From contig JAULSU010000005.1 of the NCBI GenBank assembly GCA_030512335.1, forward strand, positions 1,488,001-1,552,000: a DNA stretch of 64,000 nucleotides, written 5' to 3'. The stretch's first letter is position 1. The number at the start of each line of letters is the position of its first letter. Under the pieces are notes generated by a model. The model made no database searches and was not told the origin of the DNA. It was given only the letters and a program-made list of their open reading frames with translations. Shown piece after piece: positions 21,731-31,711 of this stretch. The stretch is from Immersiella caudata. Its lineage: Eukaryota > Ascomycota > Sordariomycetes > Sordariales > Lasiosphaeriaceae. Both the position numbers and the translations under genes were made by a program.

Positions 21731-22246
21731 ATGACCCACTTCAACCCCCTGGGCCACCTCTCCATCGGTGTGCGCGATTATTCCGTCTCCAAGGCCTTCT
21801 ATTCCGCTATCCTGTTCCCAATCGGCCTCTCCCTCGTCTACGACAGCGAGGACCCTGCTAAAGGCGGAAAGGCTCTGAACCCTGACGCTGACGCGACGAA
21901 GAAGAAAAGGACGCGCACCCTCGGCTTTGGCCCCGATGCAGACCACGAACTCCTAAACATCTTTGAGTTCGGCGATGACGCTGCTGCTCCAGGCGCTGGG
22001 TTCCATCTAGCCTTCAACGCTCCTACAAGGGACGCCGTGGTGGAGTTCCATGCGATGGCGATAGGCTTCGGGGGGTCGGATAATGGGGCGCCGGGAATCA
22101 GGAAGCACTACGGGGCCAACTATTTCGCCGCGTTCGTCGTGGATCCGGACGGCTGGAGGCTAGAGGCGGTTTGCAAGACAGAGGTTGATGAGGAAGAAAA
22201 TGTTGGAGTGGACGGGGAGGATGATAATGTCGAGACCAAGAAATAA
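21731..22246 (+). CDS. VOC (glyoxalase/bleomycin-resistance fold) protein
   Basis: Single-exon gene, 171 aa. It begins with the standard first-module strand (NPLGHLSIGVRDYSVSKAFYSAIL) containing the metal-position His, followed by GLSLVYD. A second module has GAGFHLAFNAPTRDAVVEFH and GANYFAAFVVDPDGWRLEAVC, with the closing Glu in EAV. The length suits a single-domain member. VOC proteins of this small fungal type are usually annotated as glyoxalase-like or dioxygenase-like, without a known substrate. An insertion rich in Lys/Arg (ADATKKKRTRT) and an acidic tail (VDEEENVGVDGEDDN) are extra to the fold. Its 3' end abuts the decayed phosphoesterase on the opposite strand. Confidence 0.85.
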   Translation: MTHFNPLGHLSIGVRDYSVSKAFYSAILFPIGLSLVYDSEDPAKGGKALNPDADATKKKRTRTLGFGPDADHELLNIFEFGDDAAAPGAGFHLAFNAPTRDAVVEFHAMAIGFGGSDNGAPGIRKHYGANYFAAFVVDPDGWRLEAVCKTEVDEEENVGVDGEDDNVETKK

Positions 22247-22583
22247 TTCCCCACCGACTCGTAGGCCAGGAAGGAGGCGAAGGGGCTGGTGACGGGGTCT
22301 TGGGAGTCGATGACGCTGATGTCGCCGAGGAGGGCGAGGTGCGGGGCGTGGGGGGTGATTGTGAAGAGGGAGAGTAGTGGGAGTCGGAGGGGCCCATTTC
22401 GAGGTGGAGATCGGAGAGGGCTTGGAATTTGGTGGCGTGTATTTTGCTGGGTTTGAGAGTTTGGTAGATGGGAATGGCTGTAAAAAGGCGAGAGGATGAG
22501 AGTCGGTTGCGATGTGGAAGACGGAGAGACGGTTGAGGAAGATGGGACCGCAGGTTGTGTGGCTCAAGCTCGGTTTGAGCCAA
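22247..22583 (-). pseudogene. Calcineurin-like phosphoesterase fragment
   Basis: On the minus strand the block KFQALSDLHLEMG (22399-22438) is the typical N-terminal strand and metal motif DxH of fungal calcineurin-like phosphoesterases. A one-base shift near 22370-22385 separates it from the next conserved block, APHLALLGDIS (GD metal motif, about 22321-22345), and then FASFLAYESVGNYFLV. The gene then runs into the convergent VOC gene, so the GNHE and later histidine motifs are absent. No GT-AG intron fits the frame change. This is a truncated, shifted relic. Confidence 0.6.
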
Positions 22584-23046
22584 CGGGTGGTTTTGTGAAA
22601 GAGGGAAAGCATGATTGATGGTTGGGAATAATGTCGGGAAGTCTGTGCTGCAATAAATATGACCAGGCAGTTTCGAGCCTGAGTCACACCAAGCAAAATT
22701 TTGAGTTTGCCCAGCAAGAAAGTTCAGCGTTTTCGCCTCGGTTAACTTCAGCTTCGCGAGCTTCCTCTTTACCTATCTGCCCTACACGGCGAGCCAACCT
22801 ACATGCAAGAGCTAAAAGGCGATTTCTCTAATGGGTGCTTATCTGAAAAGCAGTTGGGTAGGTCAAGTTGACGTGAGCCATGAGTGCCGGGCTCGCCGAT
22901 ACTTATTATTGAGACACCAAGGCACGACGGATAACAAGGAAACCAGGTAGGAACGGGAATCCCGCGGCTGAAAGCACTCAAATTTATGTTGTTTCTCGTC
23001 GGCGTACCGATACTTCCCTCCCATCGGAAAGCGAAAGTAATAAACC
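22584..23046. other. Intergenic, no gene seen
   Basis: A short spacer. Frames are small and without motifs. Confidence 0.35.
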
Positions 23047-24977
23047 TCACTCTTCGTCCATAGTGTCATCCTCCTCATCACTATCCTCCTCATCGCTCAG
23101 GGTGTATTCTTGATCCAGTATGGGGTTTTTCAGCCAAGATCCCCGACTTGACATATATCTCTCAGCCAAAGACATATGGCCCACCTCGTCTTCGAATATC
23201 CGTCTGTACCCCTCTTCCGCCATTCCTTCGCGCTCGGCGCCCTGCGGGTCCTTCAGGAGTGCATATCCGCATTTCTTCTCTCGCACCGCATCTAGCACAT
23301 CGCGCCAAGAGCCCGTCAGCAAATTAACATTGTACATGCTAAAGGATTCCATCCGTGTCGGTAGTCGTCTTAGGAATACAGCCAGATCGGTGTAATTAAC
23401 ATCCCAATTACCGAGGAACACGTCGGTCAGCTTGTCGAGAGACCTCTTTTGGTTGAATACATCTTTTAGACGCAGCGTAAAGCGACCATCCCCGCGCATG
23501 TCCAAGTCCACAGACTGAAGGCTGGACGTATCCAAGCATGCGGAGAGGAATCCGATAAGGCCTGTTAGATACTCGCCGTTACCTCCGTCCAAATCATCCC
23601 GATCAGCGCGTGAGTCTTCATGCCGGAGTCTAAACGACCGTAATTGCTGCATCCCAGATGAGAAAGGAGAGGTCAGCCGATTGGTGCAAGGATGACAGCT
23701 TGATATCGAGGTGGTGAAGCAACACGCCGGCGTCCCGGACGGCGTCGATGAGTCGGGGGACGCATCGAAGGCTAGGCGAGTCAAGGAGGTGCTTCTCCAC
23801 GTGGTAGCCGCTCAAAGGCGCCAACATCTGGCTGCAAAGGCTCTCCCACATGTCAACCCCCGGGGTCATGATGTGTTGTGTGTTGCCGGCCCAAAAAGAC
23901 ATATCGGCATCATCAAATGCCAAACTCCGGGCGTGCGGCATTCTCGCCATTGCGGAACCGAAAGCTTGGTACAAGTTGTCGCCCTGAAGAAACAAATTTT
24001 GGCGTTGGAGAAGCTCCAAGTAAAGTCGGTGGGTTTCGCTGACTTGTAGTGCGTGATGTTCGAGATCTTCGGCTCGCTCTCCCGGCGCCAGCAGGTGGTA
24101 AAGCGTGGCCACCACATCTTGTCCATCCGCGAGCAACTGCGCTGCTTCCTCCTCAGACGTCTTACCACTACCGAATTCCCACATTCTGCATCGCTCGTAC
24201 ATGTCGACCGTGTCCGCGATTTCGAAGGCGTAGTGTTCTAGGAGGTTTTCCATTTCCGTGAACGATTGGTTGTAAAACATGAGCCTGATGTTGACGGCGT
24301 GGACACCCTTCGCGATGATGGGATGGCAGGAGACTTCCTCGAGACGCTTGAGTGATGACTCTTCGTGCAGATTGAGATGTACGACCCGCATAAGTAGATG
24401 GGAGGCAATATCGGATATGCGCTTGCAGACGAGTCGGAGGGCCTTGATTTCAGCTGGAGGGTGCCAGCCCTATTGGTAGGGACGTCGGGAAAAGTGGACG
24501 AGGCTGTTGTACTCGAGGTGGCCAAAAATTCCCAGGAGAATCTCATCAAGAAGGTCCAGTAAGGTGAGCTTTCGAAGAAACGGGCGCGAAGGACGGTTCA
24601 TGGAGCCCCGGAGAGCGCAGCGAATATCCTCGAGAGCAGTCTTCGAAGCATTGGCCCTGCTAAGATCTTGGTCGACCAATTCATGGGATTCGATAATGGC
24701 GCTGCTCCGCGCATGCCAATTAATCGGCATAATCTGGTTCCAAGCCCCATGGATCTTCTTCGCCGAATGCGGCGCGGCTGTGTTGGGCGCAGAGCTGATA
24801 GGCAACCTTGGATTCTTCGTTTGACCTCTCGGTCTGTATGCGCTTGACGGAAAGCAAATGCGAGATCTCCAAGTCGACAGATCGCAGTTGTTTGCATGTC
24901 GATTGCAGAGCTTCGTGGACGGTCTTGAGGAACTCGAGGTCCTCGCCGGCGGTCGACGTTTCTTCCGGTTGCGCCAT
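23047..24977 (-). pseudogene. F-box protein gene, probably broken
   Basis: The minus-strand frames, read in order, make a typical fungal F-box protein of about 600 residues. They include an N-terminal coiled segment (FLKTVHEALQSTCKQLRSVD, start at 24977), the F-box (LDLLDEILLGIFGHLE then LRLVCKRISDIASHLL), a long helical and LRR-like body (VVHLNLHEESSLKRLEEVS, and LDKLTDVFLGNWDVNYTDL later) and an acidic tail (DEEDSDEEDD). F-box proteins recruit substrates to SCF ubiquitin ligases. Three frame changes must be bridged: near 24735-24806 (a weak GTTGCC...CCAG intron would fit), near 24450-24500 (only weak GTCCAC donors), and near 23640-23690 (no intron of correct phase found). The last one suggests a true frame shift. 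A degenerate gene is the best reading; unusual introns or assembly errors are the alternatives. Confidence 0.5.
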
Positions 24978-25673
24978 TCTGCTTCGTCGCTAGCTAAGGC
25001 GAAGTGTGTTGCGGTGAGGACTCTCAAGCCCGAAAGTTGCGCCCGATCGCAGGCAGTTGCTCGTCGGAGAATAGAGGAACCTTGACCAGACCGGTTAGGA
25101 CAGGCCGTCAACAGCTGGGAGTAGACTTCCAGACCCACTTGACGCGCTGACCCCGCGCTTCCTCTGGCCGCCAGTCTCCCACGGTCAATGACGAGCACAA
25201 AAGACAGACTTTAGCCCTGATGGCTAGGTTACGCTTCGGGTGGTTACACAAAACATACAAACGACGAGAGCCAACCAGAATGTTTTCGACGGTAGGCCTC
25301 ACAGCGTCGGGCAACGGGCATCTCGAGAAGTGCCCAGCTCTTTCATGATGACGTTTCTCAATGCGTCAACACTGAAACCAGACTGAAAGGAACTCGGCCT
25401 GCATCAACGATGGAGTCCACCGCGTCTCAAGAATCGATCCTCTTCAAGTTCCTTGACCGCATCGCCGTCTCCTTCTAAGGGCTGGGATCACGTCACTGCC
25501 ACTGCGTAGCGGGGGCGCGAGGATTTCGTCAAAATAGACGCGGCGAAGAATCACTGCTCTCAGCTCTTCAGCATTCGGACAGCAAGACGTGGACAGGCTT
25601 CCCATCCCTTCTCTTCCAAGGCAACTGTGTATAGGTGGCCACTATGAGGGAGAAGAATTTCGTCCAATAATAC
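24978..25673. other. Intergenic, no gene seen
   Basis: A 0.7-kb divergent spacer. Only short overlapping frames are present. Confidence 0.35.
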
Positions 25674-26181
25674 ATGCCAACTCTTCATCCCGTACCGCTA
25701 TTGACGCTAGCCTTTTTCTCACCTTTAACGCCCGTCGTAGAAGCCCGGGACAGGCAAATTGCTGCCCGTCAGAACATTTTACGTCCAACCCAGACATGAC
25801 CCCGGGTTGATACTGGTAAAGAAAACTTAAAAGCTAACCGTTCTCAGAGGCAAAGAATGCGGCTGGCTCCCCGGATGGGAACCCAGAAAGGACTCCGCCG
25901 AACTCCACTACAGCATCGAGTACTACCCCCGCGGCATCCAAGGGGGCTGCCGCAATCCGGCCGGACCGGCCTTCTGTGTTCTTGTCAGCTGCTCGTGAGG
26001 CTCGGCCATTTACTACTACAATGACAAGCGTCACGAGACCTGGGTACCCTGCTGGTCGATCGGAGATGCCGTGGCGGCGGTTGTGACGCGCTCCGGCGAC
26101 CGGGGCGAGAATGGTAGGACTCTTGGGCAGGCGTTTGATGTTGGAAATTGGAATACGATTGTGGCGGCCAGTGATTATTAG
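25674..26181 (+). pseudogene. Broken small secreted protein gene
   Basis: The ATG at 25674 opens a clear signal peptide (MPTLHPVPLLTLAFFSPLTP, then VVEARDRQIAARQ), ended by TGA at about 25798. A CTAAC branch site and TTCTCAG acceptor (25834-25847) precede a second block in one frame: ECGWLPGWEPRKDSAELHYS, PRGIQGGCRNPAGPAFCVLV, YYYNDKRHETWVPC, QAFDVGNWNTIVAASDY, with a stop at 26181. An in-frame TGA at 25996 interrupts it between VSCS and GSAIYYY. No good donor in matching phase was found for the first block. The pattern resembles fungal small secreted proteins with a few disulfides; the family was not identified. The stop inside otherwise coherent sequence points to inactivation. Confidence 0.5.
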
Positions 26182-26751
26182 TTGAGGTCGTTTTGGGGAG
26201 GGAGGAATGGTGCTGTATGGGAGATATCGCCGTGAGGCAGGTGAGGGGTGGAAAATGCGTGGTGGATTTGGTGTTGTTTGCTTGCTCTGTGTTGGCGTCA
26301 TTGGAGTCTAATCTGCGCTGGTTTTTTCAGGAGGAGGAACCGTGGAACGTGACCATTATCTCACTAGAATATTTGATGTCGGGCCCGACCGCTTCAGATC
26401 TTCGGTGCCGATTCTTGGGGTGGAAGGAAGGACCCGTTGTCTTCGATAGCTGCTCCCCAGATGGTTCCTTCTTGCTTCTCATCTCTTTGCTTCCAAACAA
26501 CTTGAACTCCCTTTCGCTTCGCTCGCCCAAGTTTTTGACCTTCAAATCTCCCCAAAATAACTGCGACACCGTGCGTGTATCCCCCAAATCAAGGAGCCGG
26601 TTGAAGCCGACTCAACTCATGCAACCTCCGCACCTCATCTGCGGCTGAGCTGTGATTCGTCGCATGTCGCGCAAAGCGACGTGCGCTCAAGATAGCGCGA
26701 AAGCCCGACCGCTTTCCCCTCTGCATTCCGTGACCGACAACTCAGACCGCA
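26182..26751. other. Intergenic, promoter side of HET gene
   Basis: About 0.57 kb. No gene is supported on either strand. Confidence 0.4.
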
Positions 26752-28557
26752 ATGTGGCTCATCAACACCACGACGCTCAAGCTCGAGTACTTCATTAGCC
26801 CCGAGACGGCACCTGCCTATGCCATTCTCTCGCACACATGGGGCGAAGAAGAGGTCACCTTCCAGTGCTTCCAGAACCTCGAAACGGCGGCGCGGCAGGT
26901 GGGGTTTGCCAAGATTCGAATGACTTGCGACATTGCCAGAGCGAATCATGGCCTCCGATATACCTGGGTAGACACCTGCTGCATCGACAAATCCTCGAGC
27001 GCCGAGCTCTCTGAGGCCATCAACTCCATGTACCATTGGTACCGGCGCTCCAAAATATGTTATGTCTACCTGAATGACTGGACTTCAGCGCGCGGAACAG
27101 ATTGGGCCACGCTGGACGATCTAAGCAATGGACCCAAACCGCTTCGCTGGTTCACGCGAGGATGGACGCTTCAAGAACTCATCGCTCCGTCCGTTATCAA
27201 CTTCTACGATCAGACCTGGGCCATGGTGGGCACCAAATCGAACCCCCAAATCATCACCGAGCTCGCGCGGATCACCGGCATCTCGTCCGGCATTCTCACA
27301 GACGGAAGTGAAGCCAACCTTCGTAAGACGTGCCTGGGTCAGCGCATGTCTTGGGCTTCTTACAGAGAGACCACCCGGAAGGAAGACCTCGCCTATTGTC
27401 TCTTCGGCATCTTCCACGTCAACATGCCTCTGCTTTATGGCGAAGGTAGCAGGGCATTTCATCGCCTGCAAGAGGAAATTATCAAAACCTCAACCGACTT
27501 GTCATTGCTGGCATGGAGAAGCTATGGTCCCCGCAGCAATCAAACGGCTGTCGGCGTGTTGTCTGTCCACCCTCGAGAGTTCAGATCGCTCAGTGACTGC
27601 GTGCCCACAGTCTCTCTTTTCTCCGAGCAGGAGGGCGAAGAGGCGGTCATGACAAACAAGGGCTTGCGTCTGCACACCTCGTCAATATTCACTCTCGACA
27701 GGAGCTCTCTCAAGAGTCCTGGGGCCGAAACTTTCTGCTTATCTCTGGGCTGCACGACGAAAGGACGCAACGCATATATTGTCCTCCGTTCCATTTCCGA
27801 CTCGTCTCTTATCCGAGTAAACCCTTTCCTCAACACGGACGAGCATTTCACCATTGGACTGCGCATGAAACCACGCACAATGTATATCTTGTCTCAGCCT
27901 CCGGCAAAGGATAGCAGCCTGAAACACAGAGCTGATCTCCCCGTTTCTTTGCGAAGTCCATCAGGGGACAGCATGTTCCTGAGCCTGGTTGACACCTGGC
28001 CGCGAGGGCTCTTCCGCATCTCCCTGAATCACGAACCCACTGTTCTCGTGGGAAAATTCAACTTATTTGTCGGCTACTTTGAGCTCGCTGTTTGCTCCGA
28101 TACCGAACTTTTCGAATTCCCGAACCTCATTGTCGTGGTTCATAGACTACAATTGGATGCAGAGCCTTCCATTCATCTGTTGTCACGAGACGAGGCAGCG
28201 CCTGTTCTGTCACTAAGAGAAACCCTGCGAACTCTGGATCCGGTCAAGGCAGAATCGATGCTTTTCGAGACTTTCAACCCGTCGCTCCTGCCAGCATCGA
28301 CCTTTGGCGTCAAAGAGCCACATACACACCTCGGAAAGATCACCACGCTCTTCAGTGACGCTGATGCATCGCTTTGTGCCACTGCTTCCGTCCTCACTCC
28401 CGCTGATGGGCTCAGTGCTTCTATCAAAAACCTGAAGATTGAGTTAACCCGAGGGGACAAGCCACCCTCTTGCTCTCACTGTTTTATACTGCCCGCAGCG
28501 GAGCCCCAGCCTGACAACCAAGAAGCGGCTGATGATTGGTGGTCCTTGTTTTCGTGA
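26752..28557 (+). CDS. HET-domain (heterokaryon incompatibility) protein
   Basis: Single-exon gene, 601 aa. The start MWLINTTTLKLEYF followed by AYAILSHTWGEEEVTFQ is the classical beginning of a HET domain. Further hallmarks are RYTWVDTCCIDKSSSAELSE, AINSMYHWYRRSKICYVYL, WFTRGWTLQELIAPSV and RKEDLAYCLFGIFHVNMPLL. HET domains, TIR-like in fold, trigger programmed cell death on allorecognition when activated by a partner. The C-terminal ~330 residues are a beta-rich region typical of stand-alone HET proteins; no NACHT or repeats are attached. It is intact, unlike several neighbours. The NACHT gene lies 7.6 kb upstream in the same orientation. A functional partnership is possible but only inferred. 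Confidence 0.95.
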   Translation: MWLINTTTLKLEYFISPETAPAYAILSHTWGEEEVTFQCFQNLETAARQVGFAKIRMTCDIARANHGLRYTWVDTCCIDKSSSAELSEAINSMYHWYRRSKICYVYLNDWTSARGTDWATLDDLSNGPKPLRWFTRGWTLQELIAPSVINFYDQTWAMVGTKSNPQIITELARITGISSGILTDGSEANLRKTCLGQRMSWASYRETTRKEDLAYCLFGIFHVNMPLLYGEGSRAFHRLQEEIIKTSTDLSLLAWRSYGPRSNQTAVGVLSVHPREFRSLSDCVPTVSLFSEQEGEEAVMTNKGLRLHTSSIFTLDRSSLKSPGAETFCLSLGCTTKGRNAYIVLRSISDSSLIRVNPFLNTDEHFTIGLRMKPRTMYILSQPPAKDSSLKHRADLPVSLRSPSGDSMFLSLVDTWPRGLFRISLNHEPTVLVGKFNLFVGYFELAVCSDTELFEFPNLIVVVHRLQLDAEPSIHLLSRDEAAPVLSLRETLRTLDPVKAESMLFETFNPSLLPASTFGVKEPHTHLGKITTLFSDADASLCATASVLTPADGLSASIKNLKIELTRGDKPPSCSHCFILPAAEPQPDNQEAADDWWSLFS

Positions 28558-28742
28558 AGGTGGTGTATTATAGCCAAGCACTCTTACAGGTACCCTTAGT
28601 GACTTTCCGTTCTTGGATAAATACCTAGGCTGATCTTCGAAAAATGACTTGAGGATTTTTTCACCGCTTCCGCCTGGACAGCTTTCGGAGTCACCTTATC
28701 CTACATGGTTCATCAACCACACGCAGTTTATCATACCCACTG

Positions 28743-28836
28743 CTTTGGATTTTGGATTCATGGCTGCAAGCCATGAATAATCGCAACCTATCAAAACACA
28801 AGCACCAAGGCCCCGTGTTCGAACACAGTGGGTATC
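28743..28836. repeat. Direct repeat copy 1 (about 94 bp)
   Basis: It starts CTTTGGATTTTGGATTCA and ends CAGTGGGTATC. It contains ATGGCTGCAAGCCAT (6-bp stem, 3-nt loop) and the palindrome GTGTTCGAACAC. The second copy lies 284 bp downstream. Confidence 0.85.
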
Positions 28837-29026
28837 GACGTAATTTTCACAAGCCAAAAACCAATAACAGCCTTATCTTGAAGGTGGCTTTTTATTTCAG
28901 CGTCAAGGTGACCCCCAAGACGGCCCGAGGAGCCCAGTAAATTGAAACCTCGAGCTAGAATATCACTGCCTCTTCAACTCTCCGCGCTTTTCGATACTCA
29001 ATTTTCTTCCTCTCGGCAACAACTTC

Positions 29027-29124
29027 CTTTGGATTTTGATTTCACAGCTGCAAGCCATGAAGAAACGCTGAGTATAAAAAGAACATAAACACCAAGTCCC
29101 CGTGTTCGAAAAACAGTGGGTATC
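29027..29124. repeat. Direct repeat copy 2 (about 98 bp)
   Basis: It shares GCTGCAAGCCATGAA, AACACCAAG and CCCCGTGTTCGAA with copy 1, with substitutions and small indels. The hairpin and palindrome are both weakened here. Confidence 0.85.
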
Positions 29125-29289
29125 ACAAGCCACCTCCATCGCGCAAACGTTATCAACAAGCTCCGAGTCACCTCCCTTCCTAATGAATAACTCTGTAACA
29201 AAGAGCTTGGAAAGCCCAAACCAAGTTGTTTCAGCAAGGAGACAGAACACCAGATCACCACATGCATGTGAAATGACCTAGACGTATCA

Positions 29290-30733
29290 TGTATGTATGT
29301 TAAATATTGTAGGGTTGACGATGACGCCTCTTTGTATTCGGCCGAGTCCGAGGAAGCCCCTTGGGTAAGTGTAGCGCTCCAGTCTTGACCGTTGTACATG
29401 TCTCATATGAATGCCTCATACAGCACCTGCCTCTGCTCTTGGATCTGCCTTTCGTCGGAGAGCCCCGTATCATCCCAGACCACCGACCCTGAGTCTCAAG
29501 GCGTCCAACGCATTGTAGTGCCGTAGCGGCGTGGAACCTCCGTGGCCGGCTCGACGACGACAAACCCCTCTGACATATCTCCGTCTGTAAAAATCTCAAA
29601 TCTGCTTTAAGTTGACTATGCAAACCGGTCATGTTCCCTGTCATCGCCCTTACTTTGTACAAGCAAGCGCTGTGTTTGACGTTCTTGAGACCCCCTTTTG
29701 TTGGCATGGGTTGGCGGAGGAGGCTCCCTTCTTCTGTCTTCCAATGACGGAAGAGATCTGGGTCCCATGTCCCGGCGGACTTTTTATCCCAGTCATCGAA
29801 GGTTGGGAGTGTGTTGGTGCCGACGCGGGCGTTAGAGTGTGGTTTTATTAGCGCCCAGTCTAGACGGCTGTTTGTTGCGGTGCGACAGTTGTAACCTAAG
29901 GCGCAGAGGACGGTGCCGAGTTGGTGTTGATTGGTGGCGACAAGGACAGGATATCGGCGAGTTCGTCCTTGATCTGTTTCCCTCGTTTGCTGTCACCAAA
30001 CCTCCCGGTGTATCGTGTTAGTTGTAGGACAGCGGCATTATGCTTTGCGTGGCTGGGGTGTTGGATCTGGATCGAAGAGGAGAGTGAGGGTCTTATGCCT
30101 TCTCGGTTGAACTGCTGGAGCTGGGAGGGATCTGCGTGGGCCGGGCGGATGGTGTGGTAGGTTGTTAGACTGATTTTGAACCAGTAGGGCTTGCTCTTGG
30201 TCTTGATCTTGAGCCAACAGCCTAGGGTGCCGGCGGCTGCTGGGGATGATCGGCGTCGGAAGGGTCGGCAGCATCAGGAATAACAACGCTGATATCGGCG
30301 CCGAGGTGGGCCTTGGTCTGGTACAGGACGGTGTTTCGGCTCCAATACCGAGTACTAGGTTTCTCAACGGTGTCGTACTCCATGTGGACATGGAGCCTGA
30401 TGTACTTGAATTGGGGCCTTGTGACGAGACATTTGATTTTCTCGATCACGGGCGGCCATTCTGTCTCGGGACATTCCTGTTCCACCGAGATATGCACGGT
30501 GTTGGGGTTTATGTGGATGAACGAGTCGCCGTACCTGGGCAAAGAATCAGTAAAAGAAAAATAAAGAAAGAGGGAAGGCAAAAGCAGTACCTGAATAAAT
30601 AGATCGACGTGACGTAGCCCGCTGTACCGAGATGGCGATTCAATATCTGACTGATTTCCATCTTGATCTCCGTCCAATCCTCCTTCAGCCCGCGACCGAG
30701 AAGTTTAGTATTGACAGGTGCGATGAGCGGCAT
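29290..30733 (-). pseudogene. Decayed trypsin-like serine protease-family gene
   Basis: Minus-strand blocks follow the order of a fungal trypsin-like family that I recognise by its catalytic motifs. Exon 1 (30733-30591, MPLIAPVNTKLLGRGLKEDW...) splices across a GT-AG intron to exon 2 at 30534 (YGDSFIHINPNTVHISVEQE). Then come AAGTLGCWLKIK and TTYHTIRPAH (catalytic His), a frame shift near 29925-29940, ATNSRLDWALIK (Asp), and TFDDWDKKSAGTWDPDLF. A second shift is near 29590. Finally DSGSVVWDD (Ser) appears, preceded by TGA at 29496 where the Gly of GDSGS is expected. Another TGA is at 29403. With at least two shifts and a stop directly in the active-site motif, the product cannot be an active protease. 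Confidence 0.7.
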
Positions 30734-31711
30734 GGTTGGGAGTATATGCAGTTAGCTCGGAAATTGAAATTGACCAGGAACAGGGGAAGGCGTGGAACTC
30801 AATCGTCAACGCTCCAGGAAATGAAAAATCGTGAAGGTTTGACTGGCCGTCGGATGTCTGCGCAATGCATCTCTCGAGGAAGCGAGTCCTCTCCAGTGGC
30901 CGGTCGAGGCCTTCTTAAGGATGACCGATGTCCTGCAAGATTTCCCTAAAACCCTAAAGATGCACGCCGCATGGACAGGTACGGAAGGGACTCATTTCGG
31001 GTTTGAGACGGGAGGTCTAGGTTGAGTTTTCCGGCTGTGACTCAGTGCCTTTCGAAGGTTGCGAAAGCCATGGGAAAATGTTGATTGAGTGAGAAATCTC
31101 CAGGCCTGACAGCAGCCGCGAATACTCTAACAGAGTGGGCCCCAAGTCGGGGTGATGCTTTCCACTCGCACCTTCCAAACCTTGTGACCTTCACCAGTGA
31201 CCCTTATAATTTGACATGGTTAACCAGATGATAATTTTAGGTTGTCAGCGGGAGGCGAAAAGCATGAAAGACGGCCGTCCCCAACCATCTCCTTGCGCCA
31301 TTTACCACATTGACACTCAAGGGGATATGAGAGCACCGGGCAAGACTAACTTGGTTTCCCCCCAGACGCTGAGGCGAGTCATCCAGATGTAGCGGTATCC
31401 TGTCCAGATTCGAAGTACAAAACAAGAAACTGATGCAAACACTCTTTGCGTACCTATCCTACATAGATCGCTCCGTCATGTCTCGCGCTATCTCTGACCC
31501 GACTAGAAGCCACAATGCTGCTGCTGTTGCTGTTCTTCTGAAAATGCTGTTGTAAGGCATACTCCAAGCCCCAGCGGGCATTCCGTATCCATATCATTCG
31601 CTACACATTAAGCCGCTGCCGCCGGTTCCAAAAGTCTCCGACCCTCTCATAACACATGCTACCCGTCTTATCGCCCATATAGCCGTGCCTGCGTCTCTCG
31701 CATACACACTC
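30734..31711. other. Intergenic, no gene seen
   Basis: Nearly 1 kb between the protease pseudogene start and the 3' end of BLM10. It includes AACCCTAAAG-like sequence at about 30950, only two units, not telomeric. No gene is supported. Confidence 0.4.

Larger units (their letters stand above)
28558..29289. other. Intergenic holding a duplicated repeat
   Basis: Between the HET gene and the protease pseudogene. It contains the two-copy repeat listed separately. No gene is supported. Confidence 0.45.

Noticed and set aside
30945..30962. CCCTAAAACCCTAAAG, telomere-like
   Set aside because: Only two imperfect units in the middle of a gene-bearing region.
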